DNA from: Zea mays
Taxonomy: Eukaryota > Streptophyta > Magnoliopsida > Poales > Poaceae
DNA length: 64,000 nt
Assembly (NCBI RefSeq): GCF_902167145.1
Contig: NC_050098.1
Location: 80,888,207-80,952,206, forward strand
Direction: 5' to 3'
Shown: piece after piece, positions 22,822-34,633 of the stretch
How positions within the stretch are numbered: the stretch's first letter is position 1
How the letters are laid out: every line of letters begins with the position of its first letter
Position numbers and translations under genes: made by a program
Notes under the pieces: model-generated
Told to the model about the DNA's origin: nothing
What the model saw: only the letters and a program-made list of their open reading frames with translations
The model's database searches: none

Positions 22822-23852
22822 AGAAGGAAGATGGTTTCCCCAAGTTGCTGAGAGCATGCACAGTTCGCCTCAGAATCAGGAGTCAGCCAGAGTATGATGG
22901 TCGTGAATTCGTCGAGCATGGCACAGAGAAGTGTGTCGTGACTGTATACATTGGATCCAGTCCGCACCATGTGGAATGGAGTGTCACTGCTGCTGGACAC
23001 AGATTCAAAGACACCTGCCAAGTCGTCGCTCGCAAGGCATTGAGGGCCCTGTGTCAGATCTATGAAGAAGAAGTGGCCGACACCCCGCTCAGATTCTTTC
23101 CGCCCTTTCAGAGAGACCGTCCCGCTTGGATGGCTAGGATGCGTGCATCGGAGGAGCAGCAGCTGCTTGAGGACGACCCCACAGTCGTGTACCTCACTGC
23201 ATACCTGCTCACCCTTGATACACAGTATGATTTCTTGGCTCGGCACCACCGTCAGATGATTGCCCGAGCAGAAGATGCAGAGAAGCGCAACCGTCAGCTG
23301 CATGTGGACCTCACCACAACTCAAGCCCGTGCAACTGCCTTGGAGAGTCGTGAAGTCATTGCTGTTGAAGCCCTGAAGCAAGCCAAGGATGAGCACGTCT
23401 AGAAGTTGATGGAGGCCTACTTGGTAACCCATAACCAACGTAGAGCCCTGCGGATCCAAGAGCCCGCTTCATCCAACCCAGTTCAACCCAGGAGAGTAGA
23501 AGACCCCCAGATTCTTGAAGGTCAGCCGGTCTCTACCAGAGGAGAAAAGAAGGCTTGGGAACTCCCGGAAGGAGCCATAGTCTTGGAAGGAATTCCAGTC
23601 TCCCCTAAGGCTATGGATAAGCAAGAGCACCTTGAATCCTCCCAAGATCCCCCGCCAGAGTTGTTTGAGCCCCTCACCATGAAGAAGATTCTAGCACCGT
23701 CCCTTGAGGTCAAGGAAGAAGCTGCAAGCACCCCGCCAGCACCACCGCCTCTGAGGAGCTACAAGAGCCAGTCCAGCTTGAAGAAGAGTTCGACCGCGTC
23801 TTGCCATCTCAGTCGCCGCCAGAAGAAGTCATCAACATCAGCTCCCTCTTGA
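22822..23852 (+). pseudogene. Pre-gag reading frame of X, one stop
   Basis: An open frame runs from about 22822 to a TAG at 23400-23402 and continues in the same frame to 23852. It shares DGFP with the pre-gag frame of T (38815-39690). After DGFP both have a proline-tyrosine, two or three short beta-like strands with alternating hydrophobics, then an alanine-rich helix ending ALRALC (X) or AMKTLTTFC (T), and later a coiled-coil helix. That order resembles a double-stranded RNA-binding fold, but I cannot show the key residues. No ATG context is certain. The second half is proline and glutamate rich. The element relies on this frame only, with no gag. Confidence 0.5.
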
Positions 23853-24483
23853 CCCATCCAGGAGATATCTCAGATTGAAGTTGTGCGTCAGCCTTGCCAG
23901 AAGAGAAGCTGCCAGATCTGAGTTAGTTATGCCCAGTCCTCTGCATGCATTGGGTAGTGAAGTTTTTCTTCACTTTGGCTAGAGCCCTGCATGTATGAGA
24001 GGTAATCGTGTAGCCTCGTGTTTTCAAAAACTCTAATTGTGTGGCCCCCTAGGGCATTTCAAAATGAATTTCGCTTGATGTTTTCTCCTCTTTTGAGTGC
24101 ATATGTGATGCTTTAACGTTAGTGCTCATAAGTTGCATTTAGCATAGTTCTCAATTCAGGAGCCAAGCAATAGTAGTTATGTTTAGCCTCGAATCTGAGT
24201 AGTCCGTGCTTTGGAAAAACTCTATTCTTCCCTTATTCAAAACATTCGATTTGTTTGTGCTTATCATTGCTGAGCTTGTGTGTTTTATTTTTTTTAAGAA
24301 AGGTTTTCTCTAAAAACATAGATCACAAATTAGATCTAATCCTCACCTTATGCTTCCATTCTCATCTTAACCCATCTCAAGAGAAAAGTGCCTTACCCAA
24401 GAAGATACCGGGAAGCTTACCCTTGAAGCATGGAATAAGCTACAGAAGGAACTAGTCCAACCGCTCAGTCAAAAGGACCGACC
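23853..24483 (+). other. X internal spacer
   Basis: AT-rich sequence after the pre-gag frame, with no coding frame I can support. The corresponding position in T (39691-39947) leads into gag. Confidence 0.5.
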
Positions 24484-25083
24484 GTGAGAATCAAAGCACT
24501 ACCCCGAGTCAAAGTAAACAGGAAAAGAGGACAAAAGGAGTTATTACCATACAGAGAGGAAAAGATTCTTGGAACCAGAGACCACAAACATCAGGGTCAT
24601 CGACCCCACCACTCACTCGTGCCCCTTGCACGCGTGCCTGCCTCCATGCGCACTACCACCGCCCCACGCCCCCCTTTGCAGCGCACTACCGCCGCCCACG
24701 CCACCTTTGCAGCGCACCCACCGCCACCATCATCGCCGGCAACACCAGGCCCCCCTTTCCCCTCCGTCGCATCCGCTGCCACGTGGCACCTGCTCCATCA
24801 CCACCACTCCGCACTCGAGCACCACCTCACATACCGCTCGCCTATAAATCCCCCCACCAGCTCCCTCAACTCCCAACTCGCTCAAAGCATGCTCCAGATA
24901 AATCCCCTCTGCCAAATCGCAAGCAACTCCATTTTCCACTCCCTCGCCCCTAAGATCACAATGCTTGGTGATTCTTGGGTTGAAGACTGTTGCACATGGT
25001 TCATAGCCTTTGGTTTCCTCCTCTGTATGATGGTAATACTCATCGATAGAATCCTCCAGTGGGAAGAGCAAAGAGAAAGATAG
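24484..25083 (+). CDS. Proline/histidine-rich frame ending in a small membrane protein
   Basis: A frame of about 200 codons is open throughout and ends at TAG (25081-25083). The first ATG options are at 24889 and 24961. From 24961 it gives a 40-residue protein with an acidic start (MLGDSWVEDCC), a hydrophobic segment FIAFGFLLCMMVILI and a charged tail (QWEEQRER), a plausible single-pass membrane peptide. The upstream part reads as His/Pro/Ala-rich low-complexity protein, but its DNA looks like a promoter (see 24780-24849). It shows no resemblance to gag or pol. It could be a captured host gene fragment or an element gene; I do not recognise it. Confidence 0.4.
   Translation: MRIKALPRVKVNRKRGQKELLPYREEKILGTRDHKHQGHRPHHSLVPLARVPASMRTTTAPRPPLQRTTAAHATFAAHPPPPSSPATPGPPFPSVASAATWHLLHHHHSALEHHLTYRSPINPPTSSLNSQLAQSMLQINPLCQIASNSIFHSLAPKITMLGDSWVEDCCTWFIAFGFLLCMMVILIDRILQWEEQRER
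24780..24849 (+). promoter_or_regulatory. Promoter-like segment inside X
   Basis: CCACGTGGCACC (about 24779-24790) is a G-box/ABRE-type core. CGCCTATAAATCC (24839-24851) is a TATA box about 55 bases later, followed by a pyrimidine-rich CTCCCTCAACTCCC start-site-like stretch and ATGs 40 and 112 bases downstream. The segment is clearly more GC-rich than the surrounding internal region. Confidence 0.45.
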
Positions 25084-25729
25084 AGGCAGTGAAAAGTGAG
25101 AAGAGAAAAGAAGATAAGTGAAGAGAAGATAAGAAGAAGGTTCTCCCAGAATCAACCCTGTGCCAGTCATCCCTCCGCAGCCTGCTCAAGCAGGAACAGC
25201 AGCAGAAGGACCCGTAACACCCTTGTTATGTGGTACTTCAAGGAGTTCAAATCCCCAAGATTCAAGAGTTCTACCCTCATTCTTTTTAAGTGGGGTAGTG
25301 TTCCAGTAAGGTTCCTGCTGTGGAGAAAAAGAAGAAGGCATGTAGCAAGCTTGTGGAGGACCAGATCATCAAAGCATATAAGTTTCTAGATGAGAAGTGG
25401 TCACCCAAGTTTTGTTGATGAAGCACCAGAAGACCAATCAAGGAAGGAATCCATGTGGGAGTTCGCAAGAGAAAGGTTTGCGTGTCGGCATCAATGCTTC
25501 TTCAATAAGCTAGCTGCCAAGCAAAAGCTAGAAGCCTGAAGATGATCCTTGAGTAGCCAAAATCAGCGTTTGCAGTCAGCAACCAGATGCTCCTAAAAGG
25601 CCGGATTTTGTTGAAGTTCCATCTCCTCGAAGAGTTGCAAAGTGAAGATATGTAGCTGAAGTAAAGCTATACCCATAACCCTTCTAAGCCGAATCTCGAG
25701 GACGAGATTCCTTTTAAGTGGGGTAGATT
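25084..25729 (+). other. 3' noncoding region and purine tract of X
   Basis: The region starts with an AG-rich run (AGAAGAGAAAAGAAGATAAG). It contains TTTTTAAGTGGGGTAG at about 25284, repeated as CTTTTAAGTGGGGTAG immediately before the 3' LTR (25711-25726). The hairpin GAATCTCG-AGGA-CGAGATTC lies at 25691-25710, directly before the purine tract, as in T. Confidence 0.7.
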
Positions 25730-28700
25730 TGTAGCATCCCAAAAATTCAAATCCTGAAATTTTCTCAAACTCGCTCTAAATTCAAAATGAATTTCAAATT
25801 TCATTTCAAAATGTTTGTTTGCAAGTTGACATCAGCAAATAAAATATAGTGGTCTATATTCTCTCTAAAATCCTCCTCAAAATATCCTACAAATATTTTC
25901 CCAGCAATACCCTTCAAATTCTTTCCAGAAATACTGCCCAGATATTTCGCTAGTGATCCCCTTCAAGTTCTTTCCAGAAATACTGTCCAAATATTCCACC
26001 GATATATCTCCAAGTATTTTCCTCTTGAGAAATACCTTCAGAATCATTTTTCAAGTCCCTATAAATATTTTCTTCATAACTTTCCTCATGCTCATACGTA
26101 TACGTATGCCTCCAGTGTCATACGGTGAGCTCTACAAGCTAATCTCAGTTATACAAGACAAATACATGCTAATCTCCCACTAATCATCTCATCCTCCCAC
26201 TAATCCTCTCATCCCTCCCCCTAATCCCCCCACCATGGCTATAAATAGAGGGGCAAGGGCCTCCTCTCATCCCACCCCAAGCCATTTCATGGAAACTATT
26301 CCCCCCCCCCCCACACACACCCACTCCATGTTCCACACAAACACACACTAGCACAAGGATCGTTCGATCGTTCTTCGATCGTTCGTCCCCTGTTCTTAGT
26401 TTGTTTGTTCGTTCGTCCGATCGTTCGATCGTTCGTCCGATCGTTCATGGTTCATTCGTCCGTTCGTCCGATCGTTTGATCGTTCGTCCGTTCGTTCATC
26501 CAAATAATCTTTGTCCTGCCGTTATGCTGCCGAAATTCCGATCGTTCGTTCGTTCGATCATTCGATCGTTCATCGTTCGTTCATAGTTCCTATTCATCGT
26601 TCATCGTTCGTTCATGGTCCCTATTCATCGTTCTTCCAGATAATCTTTGTCCTGCCGTTATGCTGCCGAAATTCCGATCGTTCGTCCGATCATTCGATCG
26701 TTCGTCCGTTCGTTCATAGTTCCTATTCATCGTTCATCGTTCGTTCATAGTTCCTATTCATCGTTCATCGTTCGTTCATACGACGATTCACCATCAATAT
26801 GCACCGTTACTATTCACTGACACTATTCACCATCGTTACTATTCAGTGTTACTATTCATCATCGTTACTATTCATCATCGTTACTACTCATCGATGATAT
26901 CTAGTAACTTTTTCGTCGTCACTATTCATCGTTACTATTCATCGATTAGCCGATCACCCCAAATTTCAACTACTCATACATCATGCTATCCAGTCCACCT
27001 AAGACCAGCCAGACCCATATTCCAGTCATACGAACTCCGGTGACTGTGATTTTCCTTCCAGTGGGAACTTCCCATCTGGTCACCCATCCCAGGTTTCTCC
27101 AAGTTGAACACGCTTAAGTTTGAGATTCCTTTGAACCAGGCTTCCAAACTCCGATTCCAATAATTCTTGTTTCTAGATTCTTATCGAATTATTCCCTATC
27201 CAACCATGTCATCCCTTATTCCTGGTCCATATTCCAGAAAACTCCCAAAATACTCTTGTCCCATATTCTGCCTATAACTCTCCTGTTCATACTAAGTCAG
27301 ACGATTCATTCGTCACTATTCTCACCAGCAGTGAACTTCACTGTGCTACACCACATACACTCAGCTATAAATACACCTAGCTACCCTCTCCCTCTCCACA
27401 CACACTCAACACCCTCAGCCAAGGCAAACACCCCACCCACTCAGTTACTCTGCTCTGCCGGCTACACGCATAGTGTCGCTTCGCCTCCAGTCCACCCTCC
27501 TGGTAAGCACCTCTGCTCCACCACTAGTAGTATCTCAACACCACATGACACATATTCTACTCAAGACTCTACCCATCCATGTATCGCTATTTTGACCACT
27601 ATACTAAATATTTGTTGGTATACTTGCTGGTTTGTATGTTTGCTTGTTCATGTTGCATAGTTATCGGAGCGTTCGTGACCGTCTCGTGGAGGCCAGATCT
27701 GCAAGTCTACACCAGGCGGTGGAGCCAGAAGCCAGTTCCGCGAGCTCCCCTTCCCCCTTCGCCGAATAAGCACGGCAAGCTCACTGGATCCCTTTGATGC
27801 ATAAATTACCTATGATTTTTCAACCACAACCCTCAGCCTGTTATTTTATGCATGATATGATTTTGAGACAAGTTATTATGGCCACCCAGCCGCTTGCCGC
27901 AATCAATCCCTGATATATATGTTCCAAATGATTTGAGAACAGGTGTGAGTTTTCAAAAGAAAATGCTTTTCAAAATGTGTGTGATGAAGGGTTTTCACCC
28001 TTATCACCTTGTGAGTGGGATAATCAGGGACTCCCTGGTTTAGGGGAGGGCTTAAGGTGATGGCTCAGCTGGTTTAGGCGTGAGCAGAAGGATTGTCCCC
28101 TCATATAAGGACCGGTTTGTCATCTTCACTACCTGTACTCTTTAATAGTACAACCACTCGAGACTGTGTGGGCAGTCACTCAATCTGAATTCGTACGGTC
28201 CAACCCCAGGGTTATGAAGGCTGGGGAGCACCGGGAGGATAAGGAGGGGGAAAGTTTTGTCCGGTTTGGACATGGTGGTGGCCTGACTCCTTCCGGATAA
28301 CCGTTAAGGTTAGGACGTGCGAGGAAAGAAAGAGAGTCGGATTCGGGTCTCATTGGCCATGGGATCGCAGAGCCGAACTAGTGGGTAAAGTGTACCCCTC
28401 TGCGCAGAGTTCAAACCTATTCGAATAGTCTGTGTCCACAGGAATGGACGAGTCTGGTATGGTATGGCAATTAATGTTTTGTTTTCCAAAAAAAGAGATG
28501 GTTTGAGAAAAGTGGTTTTTAAAAGGTTCGGCGGTTGAGCCGTGAGCTATGGTGGACGGGAAGTCCAGTAGCTGTTTTTGAAAATGAAAACCAGTGGGAA
28601 CTGCTGAGATACCTGGATGGTTTAGTCCAGGGGATTTTGTTATAATACTGAAAAACTTCTTGCTCCTTTTGGAGAGGATGCGCTTTGCAAAAATACAAAA

Positions 28701-29129
28701 TGTTTTTCAAAACAACTCTGCATAAAATATTGTTGTTTCTGCAAAATATCCTGAGCTCCACATATTCCATGCATTATATCTGATTTCCCCATTCCGCGGG
28801 TGAAGGTGGGCTACTGAGTACGTTTGTACTCACCCTTGCTTATTTGTTGTTTTTCAGAAAAAGGAGATCGGGTAAGAGTTACGACTGTTCCCAACCTTGC
28901 ATGTGGCTGTTGGACCGTTGATTTGCTTCGCTGCGTATATCGGGCTGCTTCAGCCCCACTCTGATGATATGTCCCGAGTTGTGGACCAACTCTTAAAGTT
29001 GATCGCCACCTTTATAGGTTTGTCTCGTTTAAGCAGATCTGAAATCATCTGATGTATAAATGTGTTTACTAGCCTCCTAGGACTAGTAATTGTATCACAT
29101 TTGAGTCCCAGAGGATTGGGGACGCTTCA
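25730..29129 (+). repeat. 3' LTR of X
   Basis: 3400 bp, collinear with 19234-22641. It keeps both TATA boxes (26240, 27366), the repeat tract, the two-exon frame and the hairpin (28816-28831). Differences from the 5' copy are mostly single bases, with length changes in the C run and the repeat tract. Confidence 0.9.
27579..28964 (+). CDS. LTR micro-gene in 3' LTR of X (two exons)
   Basis: Exon a 27579-27774, GC donor at 27775, acceptor before 28858, exon b 28858-28964 (107 nt with TGA). The frame is open as in the 5' copy. The three exon b differences I see are one silent (GCC/GCA) and two conservative (Ala/Val, Ile/Val), so neither copy has gained a stop. Confidence 0.45.
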
Positions 29130-30003
29130 ACGCACGATGCTGCGGTTCCCGGCCCTAGTGCGCGGTTGTAGCTCGACTCTGGTTGGCGCACATGGAGCGG
29201 CCGATGACAAGCTCTGCCGCTCAGACCATGGGTCGAACGGGTTGGCTGGTGGCGTTTTGTCACTTTCAAACGCCTATAGGTCGTGAATCCGACCGAATTT
29301 GGGCAAAATCTCTTTGTGTGATCTTCTCCCATCACTTCCCTCTGATGAAAGGTGCAGAATCCAAAGGGTTCCATGTCAGGGACTCTAAGTTATCTTTGGT
29401 CCAAATCGGGTTTGTCAAAGAAGGTCGAACCGAGGCAAACTCATGTTTTGTTTTATCGAGGCGTGGAGTCCCAATGCCATCTTTTGACAGGGATTAGGCT
29501 AGTTAATTTGACACAACATTGTCAATTGGAGTGATTGGATTTGAGGTTGATTTCGTGATGAACACGGGGAAGCTCTAACTCGGGTCTGAAATTTCAGAAA
29601 AATAGTGTGTTGAACTTGTTCTTTGTTTCTCCCCTTTTGTGGTTTGTTTAGGGAAACTTCAACCATTATTTTTGGTGATGATTTATAGTCTATCTTGCAG
29701 GAAACAATTTGGTGTGTTGCCTTATCAAGTCACTGGTCCATGTCATGATAGTAGGGCTCATTTAGTTTTCCTCATTTGATTTTCTTTTGCTCAAGGTATG
29801 ACATTTTAGGGTTTTTGGTTCACCTTACCTTGCTGATGATCATAGGAAGATTTTTGGTGACAACTCATGAAAACTTAGCATTTACTTAAGGTCCTAGTTC
29901 CTGAGTATGGCTTCACTTATTGTTGTCTCACCCTACTTGTGAGGGTAAAGCTAGTGAAGGTGCCAAGCAGAAACCCTAGTAACACCTGGGGTGTTACAGT
30001 CTT

Positions 30004-33000
30004 CGACAAGATGCTGAAGGAGTCGTGCCCTTACCACAAGGGCCCAGACAAACACTCCCTCGGCTAGTGCGACATGCTACGTCGCTTCTACAACAAGCCC
30101 GGTCCATCGGCAGGAGGGGAAAATAAGAAGGCTCCTGATAGCGGAGAAGACGATAGAGCAATGGCTTCCCCGATGTGCATAATTGTTACATGATCTTCGG
30201 GGGGACACCATCAACCTCTCTTCGAGGCAGCACAATCAAGAACATCAGGAGGTTTTCTCGGTTGAGGTAGCGACCTCAGTCTACCAAGACTGGTCGGACC
30301 GCACCATCACCTTCGACCGAGATGACCACCCGGACCATATCCCAAACCCAAGGAGATATCCACTTGTTGTTGATCCCATCATCGGCAAATGTGCCTCACG
30401 AAGGTGCTCATGGATGGAGGCAGCAGCCTCAATATCATCTATGCAGACACTTTGGATCTTCTAGGAGTCAGGCGGTCCCAGATCTTGTCTAGGGTCGCAC
30501 CATTCCATGGGATCACCCCCGACAAAAGTGTGCATCCCCTCGGGCAAATCGACCTTCATGTCTGCTTCGGGACCATCGCCAATTTTTGAAAGGAAACCCT
30601 CACGTTCGAAGTGGTGGATTTCCGGGGCACATACCACGCTGTGCTCAAGCGGCCATGTTACGCCAACTTCATGGTCATTCCAAACTATATGTACATGAAG
30701 CTGAAAATGTCAGGGCTAGCGGGCGCCATCACCATTGGCCCCACGTACCGTCATGCATATGAGTGCGACATCGAGTGTGTGGAATATGCCGAGGCGGTCG
30801 TCAACTCTGAGGCACTCATCGCCGATTTGGAGAACCTCGCTATAGAGGTACCCGACCCCAAGAAGCACGCTGGCAACTTCGAGCCGGCCGAGGCTACGAA
30901 GACCATCCCCCTCGACCCTAATGACTACAGCGAGAAGGTGTTGCGGATTGGCTCTCAGCTCGAGCCCAAATAAGAAGCAGTGCTCGTCAACTTCCTCCAC
31001 GCGAACACCGAGGTATTTGCGTGGAGTCCCTCAGACATGCCAGGCATACCGAGGGAAGTCGTCGAGCATTTCTTGGACATCCGAGCCAACTCCAGGCCAG
31101 TGAGGCAGCACCTACGCCGATTCGACGAGGAAAAGCGCAGGGTCATCGAGGAGGAGATCCACAAGCTCTTGGTGGCCGAATTCATCAAGGAGGTGTTCCA
31201 TTCTTAATGGTTAGCTAACCCTGTACTAGTTAGGAAAAAGGGAGGGAAATGGAGGATGTGTGTAGACTACATTGGTTTAAATAAATCATGTCCGAAAGTT
31301 CCTTACCCTCTTCCTTGAATAGATCAAATTGTAGAATCCACTGCAGGATGTGAAACCCTTTCCTTCCTTGATGCGTATTCAGGCTACCATCATATCCGGA
31401 TGAAAGAGTGCGACCAGCTCGCGACTTCTTTCATCACCCTGTAGAGCATGTACTACTACACAACCATGTCCTTTGGGTTGCGCAATGCAGGGGCCACATA
31501 TCAACGTTGCATGAACCACGTGTTCGACGACCACATAGGCTCAATGGTTGAGGCCTATGTTGATGATATAGTGGTTAAAACCAGGAAGGCCGACAACCTC
31601 GTCATCGACCTGGAAACTGCCTTTGCGTGTCTCTGAGCTAAAAATGTCAGGCTTAACCCCGAGAAGTGTCTTTAGAGTCCCCTGAGGCATGCTTTTAGGA
31701 TTCATCGTCTCAGAGCGAGGAATCAAGGCCAACCCCGAGAAGGTCCCGGTGGTCACAAGCATGGGGCCCATAAAAGATATCAAGGGAGCTCAGCAGGTCA
31801 TGGGATGTCTTGCGGCCCTGAGCCGCTTCATCTCACGCCTCGTCGAGAAGGGTCTGCCCCTATATCGTCTCTTGAGGAAGATTGAGCGCTTCAATTGGAC
31901 GCTCGAGGCTGAAGAAGCCCTTGACAACCTCAAGAAGCTCCTCTCCAACGTGCCCATCCTGGTGCCCATGCCGAAGGGAGCCCCTCTTACTCTGCATAGC
32001 CGCAACCACCCAGGTGGTCAGCGCCGCTATCGTAGTAGAGAGAAAGGAGGAACGACATGCCTTGCTAGTTCAGAGGCCTGTGTACTTCATCAGCTAGATA
32101 GTGTCCTAGACAAAAATATGCTACCCACAAGTCCAGAAGCTGTTGTACGCGGTGGTACTAGCTCGAAGAAAGTTGTGTCACTATTTCAAGTCTCATCCTG
32201 TGACGGTGGTGTCATCCTTCCCTCTGGGGGAAATCGTACAGAGTAGGGAAGCCTCGGACAGGGTAGCCAAGTGGGCGGTCAAGCTCATGGGAGAAACTCT
32301 CTCGTTCGCCCCCAAGAAGGCCATTAAATCCCAGGCCCTGGCTGACTTTCTGGCCGAATGGACCGTTACCCAGTTACCAACAACTCCAATCCAGGCCAAG
32401 CTATGGACCATGTACTTTGATGGGTCATTATTGAAAACCGGGTCGGGCACTGGATAGCTCTTCATCTCGCCCCTCAGCTTACATCTGCGGTATGTCGTGC
32501 GGCACCACTTCGCCATGTCCAACAACGTCACTGAGTATGAAGTCCTGGTCAATGTCTGTGCATCACCATCGATCTAGGAGTGAGGCGCCTCGACGTCCGA
32601 GGGGACTCCCAGCTCGTCATTGACCAGGTGATGAAGAATTCGAGCTGCCATGACACAAGGATGGAAGCCTACTACGAGGAAGTTCGACGCCTCGAAGATG
32701 AATTCTTTGGCCTAGAGCTCAACCACGTCGCACGCCGCTACAATGAGGTAGCAGACGAACTGGTGAAGATCGCCTCGGGGTGGACCATGACCCCCCTGAA
32801 CGTTTTTTCCAGGGGCATCTACAAGCCCTCGGTGATGCGTACGGAGGCGTCCGAGCTTGCCCCGCACGACGAAACGTCCTCGACCGATGGCCCGAGGCTA
32901 TGCAGATCGACGGAGATAGTGACAGGGCCACCCCAGCCTCGGACTGGAGGACGCCTTACCTAGAGTACCTCCTCCGAGGAGAGCTCCCTCTAGGGAAGGC

Positions 33001-33754
33001 CGAGGCCCAATGCCTCACCCGCTGAGCGAAAACCTTTGTGCTGATAGGAGATGAGAAAGAGATGTACCAACACAACCCTTCGGGAATACTCCAACTATGT
33101 ATACCTATTAGCCAAGGGTAGGAGTTGCTAGGAGAAATTCACTCAGGGGCTTGCGGGCACCACGCGGTGCCCCGGACCCTCGTTAGCAATGCCTTCAGGC
33201 AAGGGTTTTACTGGCCATCCGCGGTAGCAGACGCTATCAAGATCGTGCGGTCCTACTGAAGGTGCCAGTTCTATGCGAAGCAAACACACATGCCAGCTCA
33301 AGCCCTAAAGATGATCCCAATAATGTGGTCGTTCGCGGTGTGGGGGTTAGACCTCGTTGGTTCTCTGCAAAAGGCACATTTACGCACCTGATGGTCACCA
33401 TCGACAAATTCTCTAAGTGAATCGAGGTCTGGCCCCTCGCCAATATTAAATCCAAGCAGGTGGTCGCATTCTTCACGGATATCATTCATCGCTTCGGGGT
33501 CCCCAATTCAATCATCACTGACAACGGCATCCAGTTCACAGGGAAAAAGTTCTTCAGCCTCTGTAGTGACCATTACATCCATGTAGATTGGTCGGTAGTG
33601 GCTCATCCGAGGTCCAACGGGCAGGTGGAACATGCCAACGTCATGATCCTGCAGGGCCTGAAGCCGAGGATCTTCAATGATCTGAACAAGTTCAGCAAAT
33701 GGTGGCTCACCGAGCTCCCCTTAGTGATCTGGAGCCTAAGAACTACTCTGAGCC
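30004..33754 (+). pseudogene. D gag end and pol, broken
   Basis: In order: zinc knuckle CPYHKGPDKHSLG then a stop (30067); WSDRTITFDRDDHPDH; protease with VLMDGGSSLNIIYADTL (about 30402-30452); WSPSDMPGIPREVVEHFLDI (reverse transcriptase start); VRKKGGKWRMCVDY; FLDAYSGYHHI; TMSFGLRNAGATYQR; the catalytic AYVDDIVVK (31550-31576); FIVSERGIKANPEK; an RNase H remnant; a second, plant-type RNase H (WTMYFDGSLLKTGSG, LDVRGDSQLVIDQV); and the integrase core (IITDNGIQFTG, HPRSNGQVEHAN). Stops appear near 30588, 30971, 31205, 31317, 31442, 31635, 31672, 32456, 32575 and 33415, with several frame changes. The line is broken at 33754 by T and resumes at 49318. Confidence 0.85.
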
Positions 33755-34626
33755 TGTGACACCCCAGTGTCACTCAGGGTTTTTCTCAAATGCCAAACCA
33801 AGAACCATCATTTTATGTGAACCAAAGTAAGCATGAACAACAAAACAAATTAAGTGAGAAAGAATTCACCAAGTATATACTTAAAAGTGTCATGATCAAA
33901 ACCATTGAGACTTTTGAAAGATAAGAATGTGCAACCCTAATTCAAAACCCTAAGTAAACCCCATGAACAAAATTCAAGAAGATGTGAAAAGGGAATGAAA
34001 AGTTTAAAATTTTGAGTTGAGCCAATTATATAAGTTAAAGTATATTTGTTAAGCAACAAGAAAGATTAAGAAGGCTTAGCCCAAATAACTCAAATAAATC
34101 CCCAAATCAGCCCTTAATCAATGAACCCTTAGAGAAATTCAGATTTCTGAATTTCTGAATTTCAGACCTCTTCTCAAAGATCATCTGTGTTCTCTGCTTT
34201 TCCAAACTCGAAGCCAGAAGATCCAAATATCAAAGTCGTGCCAAATTACCTTGAACACATTCTGGGAAAGTTTGAACTCAAACCAAATCCATTTGACACG
34301 GTTTTGGCGCAGCTCAACCTCGGGACCAGGCATTCTGACACTGGCACCTTGGTGACGCTACAACTCCCTGTCCCTAGCCTAAAACCGCACGTCGTCCATA
34401 CACAAAAGACAAAGCTTGGTCTGGTGAACAAATCCCTTGCAGTGATCTTGCCCAAATTCGCGAAGATTTGCTCCCAATCGGCGCTTGAACAGGGGCAGAG
34501 GCAACGGGAACACGTGTTCGACCGCGGCTGACACCCCTGGTTCACGCCCGTTCGCGCACCGTGCCTTCCCCGTGCACGCCCGCGCGCACTCGCCGGTCCA
34601 CGACCGCCCGTGCACCGCGCCGCGCC

Positions 34627-34633
34627 TATAAAG
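34627..34633 (+). promoter_or_regulatory. TATA box, T LTR
   Basis: CGCGCCTATAAAGCC, 872 bases from the LTR start. The equivalents in S (864 from the start) and M (about 880) lie at nearly the same distance. Copy in the 3' LTR at 45502-45508. Confidence 0.7.

Larger units (their letters stand above)
19234..29129 (+). mobile_element. X: non-autonomous Tekay-like element without gag-pol
   Basis: Two LTRs of about 3.4 kb (19234-22641 and 25730-29129) start TGTAGCATCCC and end GGGGACGCTTCA. The flanks are ACGCG (19229-19233) and ACGCA (29130-29134), a five-base duplication with one change. The primer site is TGGTATCAGAGC (initiator Met). The internal region is only about 3.1 kb and holds a broken pre-gag reading frame, a GC-rich promoter-like segment with a small open frame, and a purine tract. 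No gag, protease, RT or integrase is present, so it must have moved with help from another element. LTR copies differ at a few dozen sites by eye, more than T or C. Confidence 0.87.
16192..29998 (-). repeat. M: solo LTR of a Tekay-type element, minus strand, split by X
   Basis: On the minus strand it starts CTGTAACACCCCAGGTGTTAC at 29998 and ends TTCCGCCATA at 16192 (expected CA, now TA). Flanks are GTCTT at 16187-16191 and 29999-30003, a target duplication in D's gag. After removing X (19234-29129 plus one 5-base duplicate) the LTR is about 3.9 kb. No second LTR or internal region exists, so it is a solo LTR. The TATA box is CTTTATAGG (19211-19219, complement). It carries the LTR reading frame, with one stop. 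Confidence 0.85.

Noticed and set aside
22752..23459. 235-residue minus-strand frame over X pre-gag
   Set aside because: The opposite strand has clear similarity to the T pre-gag frame, so this is its shadow.
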